Source: Mycolicibacterium wolinskyi (lineage in GTDB: Bacteria; Actinomycetota; Actinomycetes; Mycobacteriales; Mycobacteriaceae). From it: a DNA stretch of 64,000 nucleotides. Location of the stretch: positions 62,001-126,000 of the forward strand of contig NZ_LQQA01000013.1 in assembly GCF_002101965.1 (NCBI RefSeq), given 5' to 3'. The first letter of the stretch is position 1, and each line of letters opens with the position of its first letter. The translations under genes were made by a program, and so were the position numbers. The notes beneath the pieces are model-generated. The model was not told the origin of the DNA, ran no database searches, and saw only the letters and a program-made list of their open reading frames with translations. Positions 54,365-64,000 of this stretch are shown piece by piece.

Positions 54365-54649
54365 ATGAACACATTGACCGACACGGCGAAAGTCACCGCC
54401 GCGTTCTTCCTTCAGGCCGCCATCGCCTTCGGCGTCAGTTTCCTCGGCGTGCTCGGCGGGATCTTCTTCCTGCCGATCGACACGTGGCAGCGGATGTTCC
54501 TCGGTATGTCCGTCCTGTTCCTCGTCACCAGCGCCTTCACCCTGGCCAAGGTGATCCGGGACCAGCAGGAGGCCGCCACGGTCCGGGTACGTCTCGACGA
54601 AGCCCGCATGGAAAAGCTGATCGCCGAACACAATCCGTTCACCACCTGA
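54365..54649 (+). CDS. YiaA/YiaB-like two-helix membrane protein
   Basis: 94 aa, two TM helices (about 10-32 and 45-62) connected by a short loop, then a charged C-terminal helix. The WQRMFLGMSVLFLVTSAFTLAKVIRDQQEA segment matches the yiaA/B two-helix domain. ATG at 54365. Convergent with the PHP gene, with only 2 bp between stops. Function unknown. Confidence 0.85.
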   Translation: MNTLTDTAKVTAAFFLQAAIAFGVSFLGVLGGIFFLPIDTWQRMFLGMSVLFLVTSAFTLAKVIRDQQEAATVRVRLDEARMEKLIAEHNPFTT

Positions 54650-54651
54650 GG

Positions 54652-55659
54652 TCAGGTCGTCGCGGTCCACTCCAGGAGTTGTTCGGCAGGCCAGGTGTTG
54701 ACGATGCGCTCGGCCGGCACCCCGGCGTCCAGCGCGCGCTGGGCACCGTAGCCGAGGAATTCCAGCTGGCCCGGCGCATGTGAATCGGTGTCGATGCTGA
54801 ACAGACAGCCGATCTCCAGTGCGAGGTTCAACAGCCGGGTGGGCGGGTCGCGGCGCTCCGGACGCGAGTTGATCTCGACGGCAGTGCCGCTGTCACGGCA
54901 TGCGGTGAAGACCTTTTCGGCGTCGAACTTGGACTCCGGCCGCATGCCCCGGCCACCGGTGACCAGGCGTCCCGTGCAGTGGCCCAGCACATCGGTGTGC
55001 GGGTTGGTGACGGCCTTGATCATGCGCCGGGTCATGGCCGTCTCGTCCATGGCGAGTTTGGAGTGCACACTCGCCACCACCACGTCGAGCCGCTCCAGCA
55101 ACTCGGGTTCCTGGTCAAGCGAGCCGTCTTCGAGGATGTCGACCTCGATGCCGGTGAGGATGCGCATCGGCGCGACCAGGTCACGCACCTCCTCGATGAC
55201 GTCGAGCTGTTCGCGCAGCCGATCCGGCGACAGCCCGTTGGCGATCTTCAGCCGCGGCGAGTGATCGGTCAACGCACAGTACTCATGACCCAGATCCCTT
55301 GCGGCCAGCATCATTTCCTCGATCGGCGCCGATCCGTCCGACCAGTTGGAATGCACATGCAGGTCGCCGCGCAACGCGGCACGGATGTCTCCCCCACCGA
55401 GATCGGCCGCCGAGGACCGTAATTCGACAAGCGCATCGGGTTCGCGGCCGGCCCACGCCTGCGCGATGACTTTCGCGGTCTTCGGGCCGATACCGGGCAG
55501 CGACTGCCAGCCGTTGGCCGCACCCAACCGTTCGCGCTGCTCGTCGGTCAAACCCTCGACGATGTCGGCGGCATTGCGATAGGCCATGACCCGTCGCGGG
55601 TCTTCCCGGGCCCGATCTTTGTAATAGGCGATCTGACGCAGCGCGGTCACCGGATCCAT
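54652..55659 (-). CDS. PHP-domain phosphoesterase with helix-hairpin-helix region (Rv3856c type)
   Basis: 335 aa. The N-terminal helical region has an HhH DNA-binding motif (LPGIGPKTAKVIAQA, about 53-68). The PHP domain starts at RGDLHVHSNWSDG with metal-binding HxH and continues with ALTDHSPR, GIEVDIL, ASVHSK, LGHCTGR and DTDSHAPGQLEFL. It resembles the exonuclease half of PolX without the polymerase palm. Possible nuclease or phosphoesterase acting on DNA. ATG 55659, 2 bp from the DCC gene stop. Confidence 0.88.
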   Translation of the reverse strand: MDPVTALRQIAYYKDRAREDPRRVMAYRNAADIVEGLTDEQRERLGAANGWQSLPGIGPKTAKVIAQAWAGREPDALVELRSSAADLGGGDIRAALRGDLHVHSNWSDGSAPIEEMMLAARDLGHEYCALTDHSPRLKIANGLSPDRLREQLDVIEEVRDLVAPMRILTGIEVDILEDGSLDQEPELLERLDVVVASVHSKLAMDETAMTRRMIKAVTNPHTDVLGHCTGRLVTGGRGMRPESKFDAEKVFTACRDSGTAVEINSRPERRDPPTRLLNLALEIGCLFSIDTDSHAPGQLEFLGYGAQRALDAGVPAERIVNTWPAEQLLEWTATT

Positions 55660-55661
55660 GG

Positions 55662-56039
55662 TCAGCAGTCACCCGGCTGTGCCGCGCAGTGTGGCGTCGT
55701 CCCCGGAAACCGGTAGCGGTGGGTGGCGACCCACCGGTAGACGACGTCCTCAAGCCGCCGGACACCCGGCAATCGATACAGCCGCAAGGGAATTCGAGTA
55801 CCGAAACCCGCCCCGAGCGCGGCGTTGATCGCCTCGGCGCCGCGATACACCGCGCCGTCCGCGTCGTGCCACCACGCCGCCTCGACCATCCGGTCCACCG
55901 GCACACCCAGCCGCTCTGCGGTGCCGGCCTTCTGAAACGGTGCGATCCGCACGTCACCCGTCCGCTGCCTGCCGCTAAGTGCGCGCACACTGCGCGTGCA
56001 CATGCCGCAGTTGCCGTCGAAATACAGCACGCCGCTCAT
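55662..56039 (-). CDS. DCC family (DUF393) thiol-disulfide oxidoreductase-like protein
   Basis: 125 aa. The family-defining N-terminal DGNCGMC (DxxCxxC) forms a redox-active pair at Cys11/Cys14, and a second pair near the C terminus (HCAAQPGDC) may be metal-binding. Thioredoxin-like fold expected; substrate unknown. ATG 56039; stop 2 bp before the PHP gene start, so co-transcribed with it. Confidence 0.9.
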   Translation of the reverse strand: MSGVLYFDGNCGMCTRSVRALSGRQRTGDVRIAPFQKAGTAERLGVPVDRMVEAAWWHDADGAVYRGAEAINAALGAGFGTRIPLRLYRLPGVRRLEDVVYRWVATHRYRFPGTTPHCAAQPGDC

Positions 56040-56082
56040 ACCTCCAGTGTGCCCGGTTGTGGCTGCGAGCGAACCCCGCTAC

Positions 56083-56105
56083 ATTGAATTGCGAATTCAT
56101 TCAAT
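56083..56105. promoter_or_regulatory. ArsR-type operator palindrome
   Basis: Perfect 7-bp arms ATTGAAT (56083-56089) and ATTCAAT (56099-56105) with a 9-bp centre containing GAATTC. AT-rich inverted repeats of this size are typical of ArsR/SmtB operators. It sits 24 bp before the regulator start. Confidence 0.8.
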
Positions 56106-56128
56106 CCATTAATCCGTCAGGTCGCCTC

Positions 56129-56506
56129 GTGCCGCACCGTTTCACCGCCAGCCCCGAACAGCCGCTCTACGAGATCAAGGCCAATCTGTTCAAGGCGCTC
56201 GCCCACCCCGCGCGCATCCGCGTGCTCGAAATCCTTTCGGCCAGTGGACAACCCACCCCGGTGAGTGACATTCTGGCCGAGACGGAGCTCGAGCCGACGC
56301 TGTTGTCACAGCATCTGGCGGTGCTGAAACGCCATCATGTCGTGAGCGGGCAGCGGGTCGGCAACGCGGTGTTCTACGAGCTCGCCCACCCGAAGATCTC
56401 GGAGCTGCTGGTGATCGCGCGCACCTTCCTGGCCGACACCCTCGGTGTGCAGCGGGACCAGCTGGCCACATTGCGATCCCTGCCACCTATCGGGCATCGA
56501 CCGTGA
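56129..56506 (+). CDS. ArsR/SmtB-family repressor
   Basis: 125 aa winged-helix regulator. HTH core: LFKALAHPARIRVLEILS then VSDILAETELEPTLLSQHLAVLKRHHVV (recognition helix) and a wing NAVFYEL. No canonical ELCV Cys metal site, so the inducer may be a non-metal or metal bound by His/Asp. GTG at 56129. Its stop overlaps the transporter start (GTGA). Presumed to control the SulP gene through the palindrome upstream. Confidence 0.9.
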   Translation: MPHRFTASPEQPLYEIKANLFKALAHPARIRVLEILSASGQPTPVSDILAETELEPTLLSQHLAVLKRHHVVSGQRVGNAVFYELAHPKISELLVIARTFLADTLGVQRDQLATLRSLPPIGHRP

Positions 56507-58149
56507 TTGTTGCCGCGGCAGGCAACCTCGGTAGGTTGCTTCCGCATCGCCGCGACTACTCCGACCTGCCTCGTTCGTGGCGGCAGGACGTCCTCGCCGG
56601 TATCACCGTCGGAGTGGTCGCCCTGCCGCTGGCGTTGGCCTTCGGCATCAGCTCCGGGGTTGGGGCGGCCGCCGGCCTGATCACCGCAGTGGTGGCCGGA
56701 TTGGTCGCGGCGGTGTTCGGCGGTTCTCATGTGCAGGTTTCGGGGCCGACGGGGGCGATGGCGGTGGTGCTGGCGCCCATCGTCGCAACACACGGACTCG
56801 GCAGCATCGCACTGGTCACAGTGGTCGCGGGCGTGCTGGTGCTGGCGGCAGGCGTAACCGGGTTGGGACGGGCGGTGACCTTCATTCCTTGGCCGGTCAT
56901 CGAAGGATTCACGCTCGGCATCGCAGCGATCATCTTCCTGCAGCAGGTTCCGGCCGCTTTGGCGCAGCAGACACCGGCCGGACAACGCACGCTCACGGCG
57001 GCGGTCACGGTCCTCGCGAATGCCGACTGGTCGCAGGCCGTGAAAACCCTTGCGGTGGTAGCACTTGTCGCTGTGCTGATGATCGCGCTGCCGAAGCTTC
57101 ACCGGGCGATCCCGGAATCGCTGACCGCGGTGATCGCGGCGACGGTTGTCGCGGTGACGCTGCACCTACCGGTCGCATCGATCGGTGATCTGCCATCACA
57201 TCTGCCCGTTCCGGTGCTGCCGCATGCCGACGCAAGCGCCCTGCGCGCGCTGCTCGGTGCGGCACTGGCCATCGCGGCACTGGCGGCCATCGAATCGTTG
57301 TTGTCCGCGCGGGTGGCCGCGACGATGTCGCCGACGGGACCGTACGACCCCGACCGCGAGTTGGTCGGTCAGGGCTTGGCGTCCGTGGCATCCGGGGTGT
57401 TCGGCGGTATGCCGGCAACCGGCGCGATCGCACGCACGGCCGTCAACGTGCGGTCAGGAGCCAGAACCCGGGTCGCGGCGATCGTGCATTCGCTGGTGCT
57501 GCTGGCCGTCGTCTACCTGGCCACCGGCCCCGTCTCGGCGATTCCGTTGTCGGCGCTGGCCGGTGTGCTGATGGTGACGTCGTTCCGGATGATCTCGGGT
57601 TCGACCGTCCGCAAGATCCTGCGTTCGACGCGGTCGGACGCATTGATCTTCGCGCTGACCGCGGCCGTCACGGTGTGTTTCGACCTGATCGAGGCCGTCG
57701 AGATCGGCATCGTGGTGGCGGCCTTCTTCGCGTTGCGTTCGGTTGCCCGGCGCAGCAGCGTGGTGCGCGAGGAGTTGCCGGAACCGCACCGGTCGGGCGA
57801 CGAGCAGATCGCGCTGCTGCGCCTCGACGGCGCGATGTTCTTCGGTGCGGCCGAAAGGATTTCGAACGCGATCGGGGACGCTGAGCATCCCCGTACATCC
57901 GTCGTCATCATCCGGATGTCACAGTTGGGCATGCTCGATGCCACCGGTGCTCACACGCTCGCCCAGATCGCCACTGACTTGGAGTCGCGCGGAATCACCG
58001 TGATCATCAAGGGCGTGCGGCCCGAACACATGGATCTGCTGGCGAACGTAGGGGTGTTCGACTCACTCCGACATGAGAACCATCTGCTGGACTCACTCGA
58101 CGACGCCGTCGAACACGCACGGACCCACGTCGCCCGGCAGCCGCAATGA
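56503..58149 (+). CDS. SulP-family anion transporter with C-terminal STAS domain
   Basis: 548 aa. Ten to twelve TM helices (about 35-400) with SulP signatures DVLAGITVGVVALPLALAFGISSG and GPTGAMAVVLAP, and the GMPATGAIARTAVN block. A cytosolic STAS domain (about 435-535) ends with TGAHTLAQIATDLESRG. Sulfate or bicarbonate are the usual substrates; which applies here is unknown. Translationally coupled to the ArsR repressor. Convergent with the aldehyde dehydrogenase gene, with a 3-bp gap. Confidence 0.92.
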   Translation: MIVAAAGNLGRLLPHRRDYSDLPRSWRQDVLAGITVGVVALPLALAFGISSGVGAAAGLITAVVAGLVAAVFGGSHVQVSGPTGAMAVVLAPIVATHGLGSIALVTVVAGVLVLAAGVTGLGRAVTFIPWPVIEGFTLGIAAIIFLQQVPAALAQQTPAGQRTLTAAVTVLANADWSQAVKTLAVVALVAVLMIALPKLHRAIPESLTAVIAATVVAVTLHLPVASIGDLPSHLPVPVLPHADASALRALLGAALAIAALAAIESLLSARVAATMSPTGPYDPDRELVGQGLASVASGVFGGMPATGAIARTAVNVRSGARTRVAAIVHSLVLLAVVYLATGPVSAIPLSALAGVLMVTSFRMISGSTVRKILRSTRSDALIFALTAAVTVCFDLIEAVEIGIVVAAFFALRSVARRSSVVREELPEPHRSGDEQIALLRLDGAMFFGAAERISNAIGDAEHPRTSVVIIRMSQLGMLDATGAHTLAQIATDLESRGITVIIKGVRPEHMDLLANVGVFDSLRHENHLLDSLDDAVEHARTHVARQPQ

Positions 58150-58152
58150 CCG

Positions 58153-59499
58153 TCAGCTCACCGTGCGGATGAGCTTTTTGTTCACGAACTCCTCGATGCC
58201 GAATCGACCCAGCTCACGGCCGAACCCGGAGCGCTTGACGCCGCCGAACGGCAATTCGGCGCCTTCTGCACCGACGGCGTTGACGAACACCATGCCCGCG
58301 TCGATCTTCTCGGCCACGCGCTGGGCCTGGTCCTTGTCCGTGGTGAAGACGTAGGAACCCAATCCGAACGGGGTGTCGTTGGCGATCGCGACGGCCTCGT
58401 CCTCCGAACCGGCTTTGTACACCACGGCGACCGGGCCGAACAGTTCCTGCCGATAGGCGTCGTTGTCCTCGGTCACCCCGGTCAGCACGGCCGGCGGGTA
58501 GAACGCACCGCGGCGTTCCCCCGATGAAGTGAGCTGTGCGCCTTGGTCGACGGCGTCCTTGACCTGCTGCTCGAGCCGCTCGGCGGCCTGCTCGGAGGAC
58601 AGCGGCGCGATCCCGTCGGCAGCCGCCAGCAGCTTGTCGGTGAACTTCGTCAGGAAGTCGTCGTACAGGTTCTCGGCGACGATGAACCGCTTGGCCGCGT
58701 TGCAGGCCTGCCCGGTGTTCTCCATCCGCGCCTCGACGGCCGATTCCACGGTTGCGTCGAGATCGTCGGTCGACAACACGATGAACGGATCGGATCCGCC
58801 CAGCTCCAGCACGCATTTCTTCAAATTGCGCCCCGCGATCTCGGCGACCGCCGCGCCCGCCCGCTCCGACCCGGTGAGCGAGACCGCCGCCACCCGCGGG
58901 TCGGCGATGATCGTGGCCACCTGGTCGTTGGTGGCCCGGATGTCGATGTAGGCGCCCTGCGGGAACCCGGCCTCCAGGAACAGCAGCTGGAGCAGCTCGG
59001 CGGATTCCGGGCACTGCGGTGCGTGCTTGAGCAGAATGGTGTTGCCGATTACCAGGTTTGGGCCTGCGAACCGGGCCACCTGGTAGTAGGGATAGTTCCA
59101 CGGCATGATGCCGAGCAGCACGCCGATGGGTCCGCGTTTGACGACGGCGGTGCCTTCGCCGTCGAGCAGTTTGATCTCCTCGTCGGCAAGGAATTTCTCG
59201 GCGTTCTGCGCGTAATACCGGTAGATGTCTGCGCAGAAGTCGACTTCGCTCAGCGATTGGTCGCGCGGCTTGCCCATCTCGCGGACGATGACATCGGCCA
59301 ATTGTTCACGGCGCTGCTCATGCAGATCCGCGACCTTGCCGAGCATCGCGGCGCGCTCGGCCACCGTCGAGGTCCGGGGCCACGTGCGGCCCGTCTTGGC
59401 GGCGGCCTCGATCGCGGCTTCGATTTCGGCGTCGGTTGCGGTGGGATAGGTGGCGACCACTTCGGCGGTCGCGGGATCGGTGACTGCGTACTCGGTCAT
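58153..59499 (-). CDS. NAD(P)+-dependent aldehyde dehydrogenase, succinate-semialdehyde type
   Basis: 448 aa. Catalytic Cys266 in NTGQACNAAKRF, general base Glu232 in LELGGSDPF, and the MPWNYPYYQ segment conserved in succinate-semialdehyde/GabD-like enzymes. Likely converts succinate semialdehyde to succinate using NADP(H) (GabD family), but the substrate is inferred from motifs. ATG 59499. Slightly shorter than typical 457-480-aa members, with no apparent truncation. Confidence 0.88.
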   Translation of the reverse strand: MTEYAVTDPATAEVVATYPTATDAEIEAAIEAAAKTGRTWPRTSTVAERAAMLGKVADLHEQRREQLADVIVREMGKPRDQSLSEVDFCADIYRYYAQNAEKFLADEEIKLLDGEGTAVVKRGPIGVLLGIMPWNYPYYQVARFAGPNLVIGNTILLKHAPQCPESAELLQLLFLEAGFPQGAYIDIRATNDQVATIIADPRVAAVSLTGSERAGAAVAEIAGRNLKKCVLELGGSDPFIVLSTDDLDATVESAVEARMENTGQACNAAKRFIVAENLYDDFLTKFTDKLLAAADGIAPLSSEQAAERLEQQVKDAVDQGAQLTSSGERRGAFYPPAVLTGVTEDNDAYRQELFGPVAVVYKAGSEDEAVAIANDTPFGLGSYVFTTDKDQAQRVAEKIDAGMVFVNAVGAEGAELPFGGVKRSGFGRELGRFGIEEFVNKKLIRTVS

Positions 59500-59633
59500 G
59501 GTTCACTCCCGATCGTTCGGTCCACTCGCGAGATTACCGAGCACACCGTCACATTGGGCCGAGAAGGCAGTTCACAGTATTTGTTCACCTGCTGCCAGGA
59601 ATTTCTGCCGATGCGTGTCTAGTTTGGAGTGTT

Positions 59634-60485
59634 GTGCGATTCGCCTTCAAAACTTCCCCGCAGAACACGACCTGGGCCGACATGCTGGCCATCTGGAAAG
59701 CCGCCGACGATATCGATGTCTACGAGTCGGGCTGGACTTTCGACCACTTCTATCCGATCTTCTCGGACTCGACCGGCCCGTGCCTGGAGGGCTGGACGAC
59801 ACTGACCGCGCTGGCGCAGGCGACCGAACGGCTGCGTGTCGGCGTGCTCGTGACCGGCATTCACTACCGGCATCCCGCGGTGCTGGCGAACATGGCGGCC
59901 GCGCTCGACATCATCTCGAACGGACGCCTCGAACTCGGCATCGGCGCCGGGTGGAACGAGGAGGAATCGGGCGCCTACGGCATCGAACTGGGCTCCATCA
60001 AGGAACGTTTCGACCGGTTCGAGGAAGCCTGCGAGGTGCTCAAGGGCCTGCTGAGCCAGGAGACGACGACGTTCGACGGCAAGTTCTATCAGCTCAAGGA
60101 TGCCCGCAACGAGCCGAAGGGCCCGCAGCAGCCGCATCCGCCGTTCTGCATCGGCGGCAGCGGCGAGAAGCGGACGCTGCGGATCACCGCCAAGTACGCC
60201 GACCACTGGAATTTCGTCGGCGGCCCGCCTGAGGAGTTCGCGCGCAAACGCGATGTGCTCGCATCGCATTGCGCCGACATCGGCCGCGACCCCAAGGAGA
60301 TCACGCTGTCGGCGCATGTCCGGCTGGGCGAGGATCGGGATTACGCCAAGGTCGTCGACGAGGCTGCCGCGCTCGGGGCGGAAGGTCTGGATCTGGCCAT
60401 CATCTACCTGCCGCCGCCATACGACACGGCCGTGCTTGAGCCGCTGGCGCAGGCGATCAGGGATTCCGGGCAGCTGACCAGCTAG
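59634..60485 (+). CDS. F420-dependent luciferase-like oxidoreductase
   Basis: 283 aa, bacterial-luciferase-like TIM barrel of the LLM class. F420/flavin-binding elements appear as GWTFDHFYPIF, RHPAVLANMAAALDIISNGRLELGIGAGWNEEE and IGGSGEKRTLRITAKYADHWN. Actinobacteria use F420-dependent members for many redox steps; substrate unknown. GTG at 59634. Followed by a 10-bp-stem terminator. Confidence 0.9.
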   Translation: MRFAFKTSPQNTTWADMLAIWKAADDIDVYESGWTFDHFYPIFSDSTGPCLEGWTTLTALAQATERLRVGVLVTGIHYRHPAVLANMAAALDIISNGRLELGIGAGWNEEESGAYGIELGSIKERFDRFEEACEVLKGLLSQETTTFDGKFYQLKDARNEPKGPQQPHPPFCIGGSGEKRTLRITAKYADHWNFVGGPPEEFARKRDVLASHCADIGRDPKEITLSAHVRLGEDRDYAKVVDEAAALGAEGLDLAIIYLPPPYDTAVLEPLAQAIRDSGQLTS

Positions 60486-60502
60486 TACACGTGCCTGACG
60501 TC

Positions 60503-60539
60503 ATGGCCGGCATCGTGTTCATCGAGCGGTGCCGGCCAT
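60503..60539 (+). terminator. Terminator hairpin after the F420-type gene
   Basis: Perfect 10-bp arms ATGGCCGGCA (60503-60512) and TGCCGGCCAT (60530-60539) followed by TTTC, 18 bp after the stop. Confidence 0.85.
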
Positions 60540-60613
60540 TTCGTGCCGGCTGACAGAAGGCAAAAATTGACGAGCGGCCACTGCGGCCACCCGCCGATGC
60601 GGCTTGCGACGCG

Positions 60614-60754
60614 CTAGACCCCGAAGCGAAGTAGCTCGTCGGCAGTGACCAACCGCTCGTTCTTGGCCGGGAACTCCCGACTCTTCACCGGGTGGCGTAG
60701 CAATGACCAGGCAATTCGACCCATCCGTGACCGACTGATCGGACTGAGATACAC
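60614..60754 (-). CDS. Probable 46-aa small protein
   Basis: Reading frame from GTG 60754 to TAG 60614, too short for ordinary gene finders. Supported by CAGGAG with 8-nt spacing and by an elaborate upstream region (palindromes and iterons at 60867-60948). The product is basic and helical (SRSRMGRIAWSLLRHPVKSRE) with an amphipathic C terminus. No family recognised. Could also be spurious. Confidence 0.45.
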   Translation of the reverse strand: MYLSPISRSRMGRIAWSLLRHPVKSREFPAKNERLVTADELLRFGV

Positions 60755-61066
60755 GGTGATCACTCCTGCGGCTTCTTGATAGCTGTACCCGTAACCCCAC
60801 GTTACCGCAGAGCTCTCACCAAGTCATTAGATACCCGGTTTCCGGCAAACAGTGCGTGCCACGCCGCAGAATATTCTGAGTGTTTTTCTTGTGACTGATG
60901 TGACTGATGTGGTGATCACAGGGCAAAATTTGTGGTCTGCACCACATCAACCAGCACTTTTGAGCCCCACGATGTCGTGATCAACCCCACACAAGCTAAT
61001 TAAGAGCGTCTTACTAATTGCTAATCGGTCCAGATCCGCCGACCCGCCCGACACCCCGGCTACCAC
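60755..61066. other. 312-bp intergenic region with clustered palindromes and iterons
   Basis: Contains a 12-bp palindrome CAGAATATTCTG (60867-60878), three tandem 9-mers (TGTGACTGA twice at 60890-60907, then TGTGGTGAT at 60908-60916) and the palindrome GTGATCAC (60912-60919). A 9-bp inverted repeat GATGTGGTG/CACCACATC (60906-60914, 60940-60948) overlaps them. A markedly AT-rich run sits near 60990-61025. No longer ORF is convincing. Confidence 0.7.
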
Positions 61067-61122
61067 CGTTTGTCACACCAGAGTGACGCTGGACGCCCAG
61101 GGTCACTCTGGCGTGACAAACG
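61067..61122 (-). terminator. gltBD terminator hairpin
   Basis: Two 21-nt arms (61067-61087 and 61102-61122) pair at 20 of 21 positions with one A-C mismatch in the middle, starting CGTTTGTCAC and ending GTGACAAACG. The 14-nt loop can form a small inner stem. It lies 33 bp past the gltD stop. Confidence 0.93.
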
Positions 61123-61154
61123 TGACCAACGCGCGCGGGTAGCGGAAAACCAAG

Positions 61155-62613
<1,459 letters not shown>

Positions 62614-62621
<8 letters not shown>

Positions 62622-64000
62622 TGGCGGCCGCCATGATCGCCTCGTCCACATTGTCGCCGGCGCGCTTGGCCTCGGCGATGGCAGTCAGCACGCGCTTGTA
62701 GTCGCGCGGCATGACCTTGACGAAATGCTTCAATTCGTTATCCCAATCAGACAGGACCCGCTGTCCCACAGTCGAATCCGTGGCATCAACGTGCGCGGCG
62801 ATGAAGTTGCGCAGCCATACTGCGTCTTCTGAGTCGGTGCCCTCAAGCTCCTCCAACTCCACCATCTCGGTGTTCAGATTCTCCGACAGCGTGCCGGAGA
62901 CGTTGTACACATACGCGATGCCGCCGGACATACCGGCCGCGAAGTTGCGGCCCGTCGGTCCGAGGATCACGACCTTGCCGCCGGTCATGTACTCGCAGCC
63001 ATGATCGCCGACGCCTTCGACCACCGCGTGGGCGCCGGAGTTACGCACCGCGAACCGCTCGCCCACCTGGCCGCGCAGGAACGCCTCACCGCTCGTGGCA
63101 CCGAACAGGATCACGTTGCCGGCGATGATGTTGTCTTCTGCCGCAAAGCCTTCCGGGGCCTCGTCGGCGGGGCGCACGACGATCCGTCCACCGGACAGGC
63201 CCTTGCCGACGTAGTCGTTGGCGTCGCCGTAGACCCGCAGCGTGATGCCCTTGGGGACGAACGCACCGAAGCTGTTGCCGGCCGACCCGTCGAACGTGAT
63301 GTCGATGGTGCCGTCCGGAAGCCCTTGCCCGCCATAGGCCTTGGTGACCTCGTGGCCGAGCATGGTGCCGACGGTGCGGTTGACGTTCGTGATCTTGGTC
63401 GAGAAACGCACCGGCGTGGCCGAATCCAGCGCTTCGCGGCTCTGCGTGATCAGCTGCTGGTCCAGCGCCTTGTCCAGACCGTGGTCCTGGCGCGAGCTGC
63501 AGTAGAGATCCTGGTTCATGAACGCCGATTCCGGCTCGTGCAGCACCGGAGTCAGGTCGAGCTTGTGCGCCTTCCAGTGCTCGGCGGCACGGGTCGTGTC
63601 GAGCGAACCGACCTGGCCCACCATCTCATTGACGGTGCGGAAGCCGAGCTGCGCCATGAGCTCGCGAACTTCCTCGGCGATGAACATGAAGAAGTTCTCG
63701 ACGAATTCGGGCTTGCCGTTGAACCGTTCGCGCAGCACCGGGTTCTGGGTGGCCACGCCCACCGGGCAGGTGTCGAGGTGGCACACGCGCATCATGATGC
63801 AGCCCGAGACCACGAGCGGCGCAGTGGCGAAGCCGAATTCCTCACCGCCCAGCAGTGCGGCGATGACCACGTCGCGGCCCGTCTTGAGCTGGCCGTCGAC
63901 CTGGACCACGATGCGGTCGCGAAGACCGTTGAGCAGCAGGGTCTGCTGGGTCTCGGCCAGGCCGAGCTCCCACGGCGCACCCGCGTGCTTCATCGAGGTC
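62614..64000 (-). CDS. gltB: Glutamate synthase large subunit, C-terminal part (5' end outside window)
   Basis: About 462 codons of the alpha subunit of NADPH-dependent GOGAT. The visible part covers the end of the FMN barrel ([28 protein letters not shown]), the 3Fe-4S cysteines in [15 protein letters not shown] (C-x5-C-x4-C) and the C-terminal GXGXG beta-helix domain (repeated [25 protein letters not shown] turns). The amidotransferase domain is outside the window. It overlaps gltD by 8 bp, forming the gltBD operon. Confidence 0.95.

Noticed and set aside
60519..60800. Minus-strand 93-codon frame in the gltD-side intergenic region
   Set aside because: Low-complexity Arg/Ser product with no ribosome site; a shorter frame at 60614-60754 in a different phase has better start signals.

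Overview
The window is high-GC actinobacterial DNA, almost completely coding, with frequent GTG starts and 4-bp start/stop overlaps. Gene content and order follow the Mycobacterium tuberculosis Rv3800c to Rv3859c interval. Because there are extra antigen-85 paralogues, a dinB next to ethR, and no sulfolipid or PE_PGRS genes, the best guess is a fast-growing Mycolicibacterium such as M. smegmatis. That species call is inference from recognised proteins; no search was run. No tRNA, rRNA, insertion sequence, prophage or CRISPR array was seen.

Layout. 1-18186 (minus) is the cell-envelope core: pks13 (cut by the window edge), fadD32, the Culp6 cutinase-like hydrolase, a small lipoprotein, three antigen-85 family genes (fbpD/MPT51, fbpA and a third paralogue), aftB, ubiA, a PAP2 phosphatase, glfT2 and glf. 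These genes make mycolic acids, attach them to the wall, and build galactan and arabinan precursors. 18417-21101 (plus) holds erp and a PGRP-type amidase. 21098-30543 holds a HAD phosphatase, two acyltransferases, an aminoglycoside-phosphotransferase-like kinase, an MBL/Rieske protein, serS and several conserved membrane or small proteins. 30540-39501 holds pheA, an iron block (IdeR boxes, a DUF2470 protein, ferritin bfrB), an LCP ligase, glpQ1, a rhodanese and sodA.

39705-45780 contains a yybP-ykoY-type Mn riboswitch ahead of a UPF0016/GDT1 cation exporter, then espR. Next comes an accessory block (ImmA/IrrE-type peptidase, DUF6545 multi-TM protein, mucin-like secreted protein) inserted between espR and the Rv3850 homologue. 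45803-48491 is a ycnI-copC-copD copper-type operon with an unidentified membrane protein in front. 48583-53871 holds a lysine-repeat H-NS-like protein, a TipA-type MerR regulator with a textbook 19-bp-spacer promoter, rraA, the divergent ethA/ethR pair around a long palindromic operator, and a dinB-type polymerase with an SOS-box-like palindrome on its start codon. 53868-60485 holds small membrane proteins, a PHP phosphoesterase, a DCC protein, an ArsR-SulP pair, an aldehyde dehydrogenase and an F420-type oxidoreductase. The window ends with a structured intergenic region carrying a probable 46-aa gene, then gltD and the 3' part of gltB.

Most striking regulatory architecture: the Mn riboswitch with a visible Shine-Dalgarno-sequestering switch, the EthR palindrome, the MerR-type promoter, the SOS box at dinB, a cluster of DnaA-box-like sites at 38207-38305, and four convergent gene pairs whose stop codons overlap.
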